From Clostridia bacterium (GTDB lineage: Bacteria > UBA6262 > WVXT01 > JAUXBS01): a stretch of 23,348 bases of DNA. A program made the position numbers and the translations under genes. The notes beneath the pieces are model-generated. The model worked only from the letters and a program-made list of their open reading frames with translations. It did no database searches and had not been told where the DNA came from. This document shows, in pieces, positions 22,638 to 23,348 of this stretch (the first letter of the stretch is position 1; every line of letters begins with the position of its first letter). The stretch covers positions 1 to 23,348 of the forward strand of contig JAUXDE010000012.1 in NCBI GenBank assembly GCA_030618495.1. Direction: 5' to 3'.

Positions 22638-23348
22638 TATTAGTTTCAATGCTCCCGAACGGCTTGTGTTCCGTATATTTATCAATAACAGGAGTAAGGA
22701 TATTCATGATCAAAATGGAATAACATACCCCTTCCGGGAAACTTCCCTTGTATCTTATGAGCATCGTCAGCAGACCGCAGCCGATACCGAAGATTAACCT
22801 GCCCTTGTTCGTCATGGGTGTGGTAACCATGTCTGTTGCCATGAAAAACGCCCCCAGCACCAAACCGCCCGCCATTACATTAAAAAGCGGGTCCAGGTTA
22901 AATACCGCTGAAATTACGCAAACCGTACCTATGTACGATAACGGAATGTGGAGTGTTATACGCTTCCTGTAAAGCAGGTAAACTGCGCCAACCAGTAACG
23001 CCAGAACCGATGTTTCACCGAGACAGCCGGCCCTGCTTCCTAAAAACATATCCATGTACGACGGCAGTTCCACGGATAATCCCGTTTTCAATATTCCCAG
23101 CGGGGTTGCGCAGCTGATACCGTCAAACGGCGTTGACCAGTTCGTCATATGAATAGGCCAGGAAGCAAGGAGAACCGCGCGGGAAACCAGCGCCGGGTTA
23201 AACGGGTTGTAACCGAGACCGCCGAATACCTGCTTTCCCAGGATAATCGCAACAACGGCCCCTATCACCACCATCCATACGGGAGAGGACGGCGGGATGA
23301 CGAAAGCAAACAATATACCGGTGACAACCGCGCTGGGATCATTTACCG
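22624..23348 (-). CDS. rnfD: Rnf complex membrane flavoprotein RnfD (5' end outside window)
   Basis: The frame remains open to the right edge, and the extra codons give DPSAVVTGILFAFVIPPSSP, a typical internal RnfD segment, so the true start lies outside the window. The visible 240 or so codons cover the last two thirds. Included are the helix after VFGGLGYNPFNPALVSRA, the covalent-flavin motif DGISCATPLGI (Thr as predicted FMN phosphodiester site, Dxx(S/T)xAT) and FMATDMVTTPMTNKGRLIFG. Then come IRYKGSFPEGVCYSILIMN and a short hydrophilic tail. RnfD is a membrane subunit involved in electron transfer and ion translocation. It overlaps rnfG by 14 bp. The usual order predicts rnfC just beyond the edge. 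Confidence 0.95.
   Translation of the reverse strand, partial: VNDPSAVVTGILFAFVIPPSSPVWMVVIGAVVAIILGKQVFGGLGYNPFNPALVSRAVLLASWPIHMTNWSTPFDGISCATPLGILKTGLSVELPSYMDMFLGSRAGCLGETSVLALLVGAVYLLYRKRITLHIPLSYIGTVCVISAVFNLDPLFNVMAGGLVLGAFFMATDMVTTPMTNKGRLIFGIGCGLLTMLIRYKGSFPEGVCYSILIMNILTPVIDKYTEHKPFGSIETNNGNH

Overview
The window looks like a piece of chromosome from an uncultured, probably anaerobic, diderm (Gram-negative) bacterium. The envelope evidence is a PorV-type beta-barrel protein with a signal peptide and a terminal Phe, type IV pilus genes, a bactofilin and a membrane-anchored M23 peptidase. The metabolic evidence is an Rnf complex and a short Pta. The gene mix resembles candidate phyla such as Omnitrophota or Elusimicrobiota, but that placement is a low-confidence inference. 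No phage, insertion sequence or CRISPR array is seen. The DNA is densely coding and mostly on the minus strand. Several intergenic gaps hold near-perfect sigma70-type promoters (TTGACA-N16/17-TATAAT).

Positions 1-6640 (all minus) are a type IV pilus block. Read in the direction of transcription it runs pta, pilB, pilT, pilC, then pilA behind its own promoter and 5' stem-loop, then a long-loop terminator. A TMTC-like GT-C membrane glycosyltransferase gene follows and runs off the left edge. A 27-bp perfect inverted repeat, plus a second direct copy of its arm, sits between pilB and pilT.

Positions 6804-12509 (minus) hold a PorV/PorQ-family outer-membrane protein with tandem promoters and a clear terminator, tRNA-Pro(UGG), and the housekeeping run valS-rph-rdgB. 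Positions 12587-15464 (minus) hold a second, full-length TMTC-like glycosyltransferase with four C-terminal TPRs, paralogous to the one at the left edge, preceded by a CapA-family protein.

Positions 15525-17027 (plus) are a two-gene cell-shape operon, an M23 endopeptidase and a bactofilin. The bactofilin 3' end overlaps a convergent AEC transporter gene by 72 bp. A membrane-anchored SurA-N-type chaperone (plus) follows. Its stop codon overlaps the stop codon of an AmrS-like radical SAM gene (minus).

Positions 18683-23348 (minus) are an Rnf ion-pumping ferredoxin:NAD oxidoreductase operon in the order rnfD (partial), rnfG, rnfE, rnfA, rnfB, with the radical SAM gene appended. RnfG carries two FMN-binding domains, each with its own flavinylation motif, and RnfB carries many Fe-S motifs. 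This is the most unusual biochemistry in the window.

No complete, clearly undescribed multi-gene system is visible. The best leads are the doubly flavinylated RnfG, the TMTC-like enzymes next to the pilin gene, and the nested inverted repeat between pilB and pilT.
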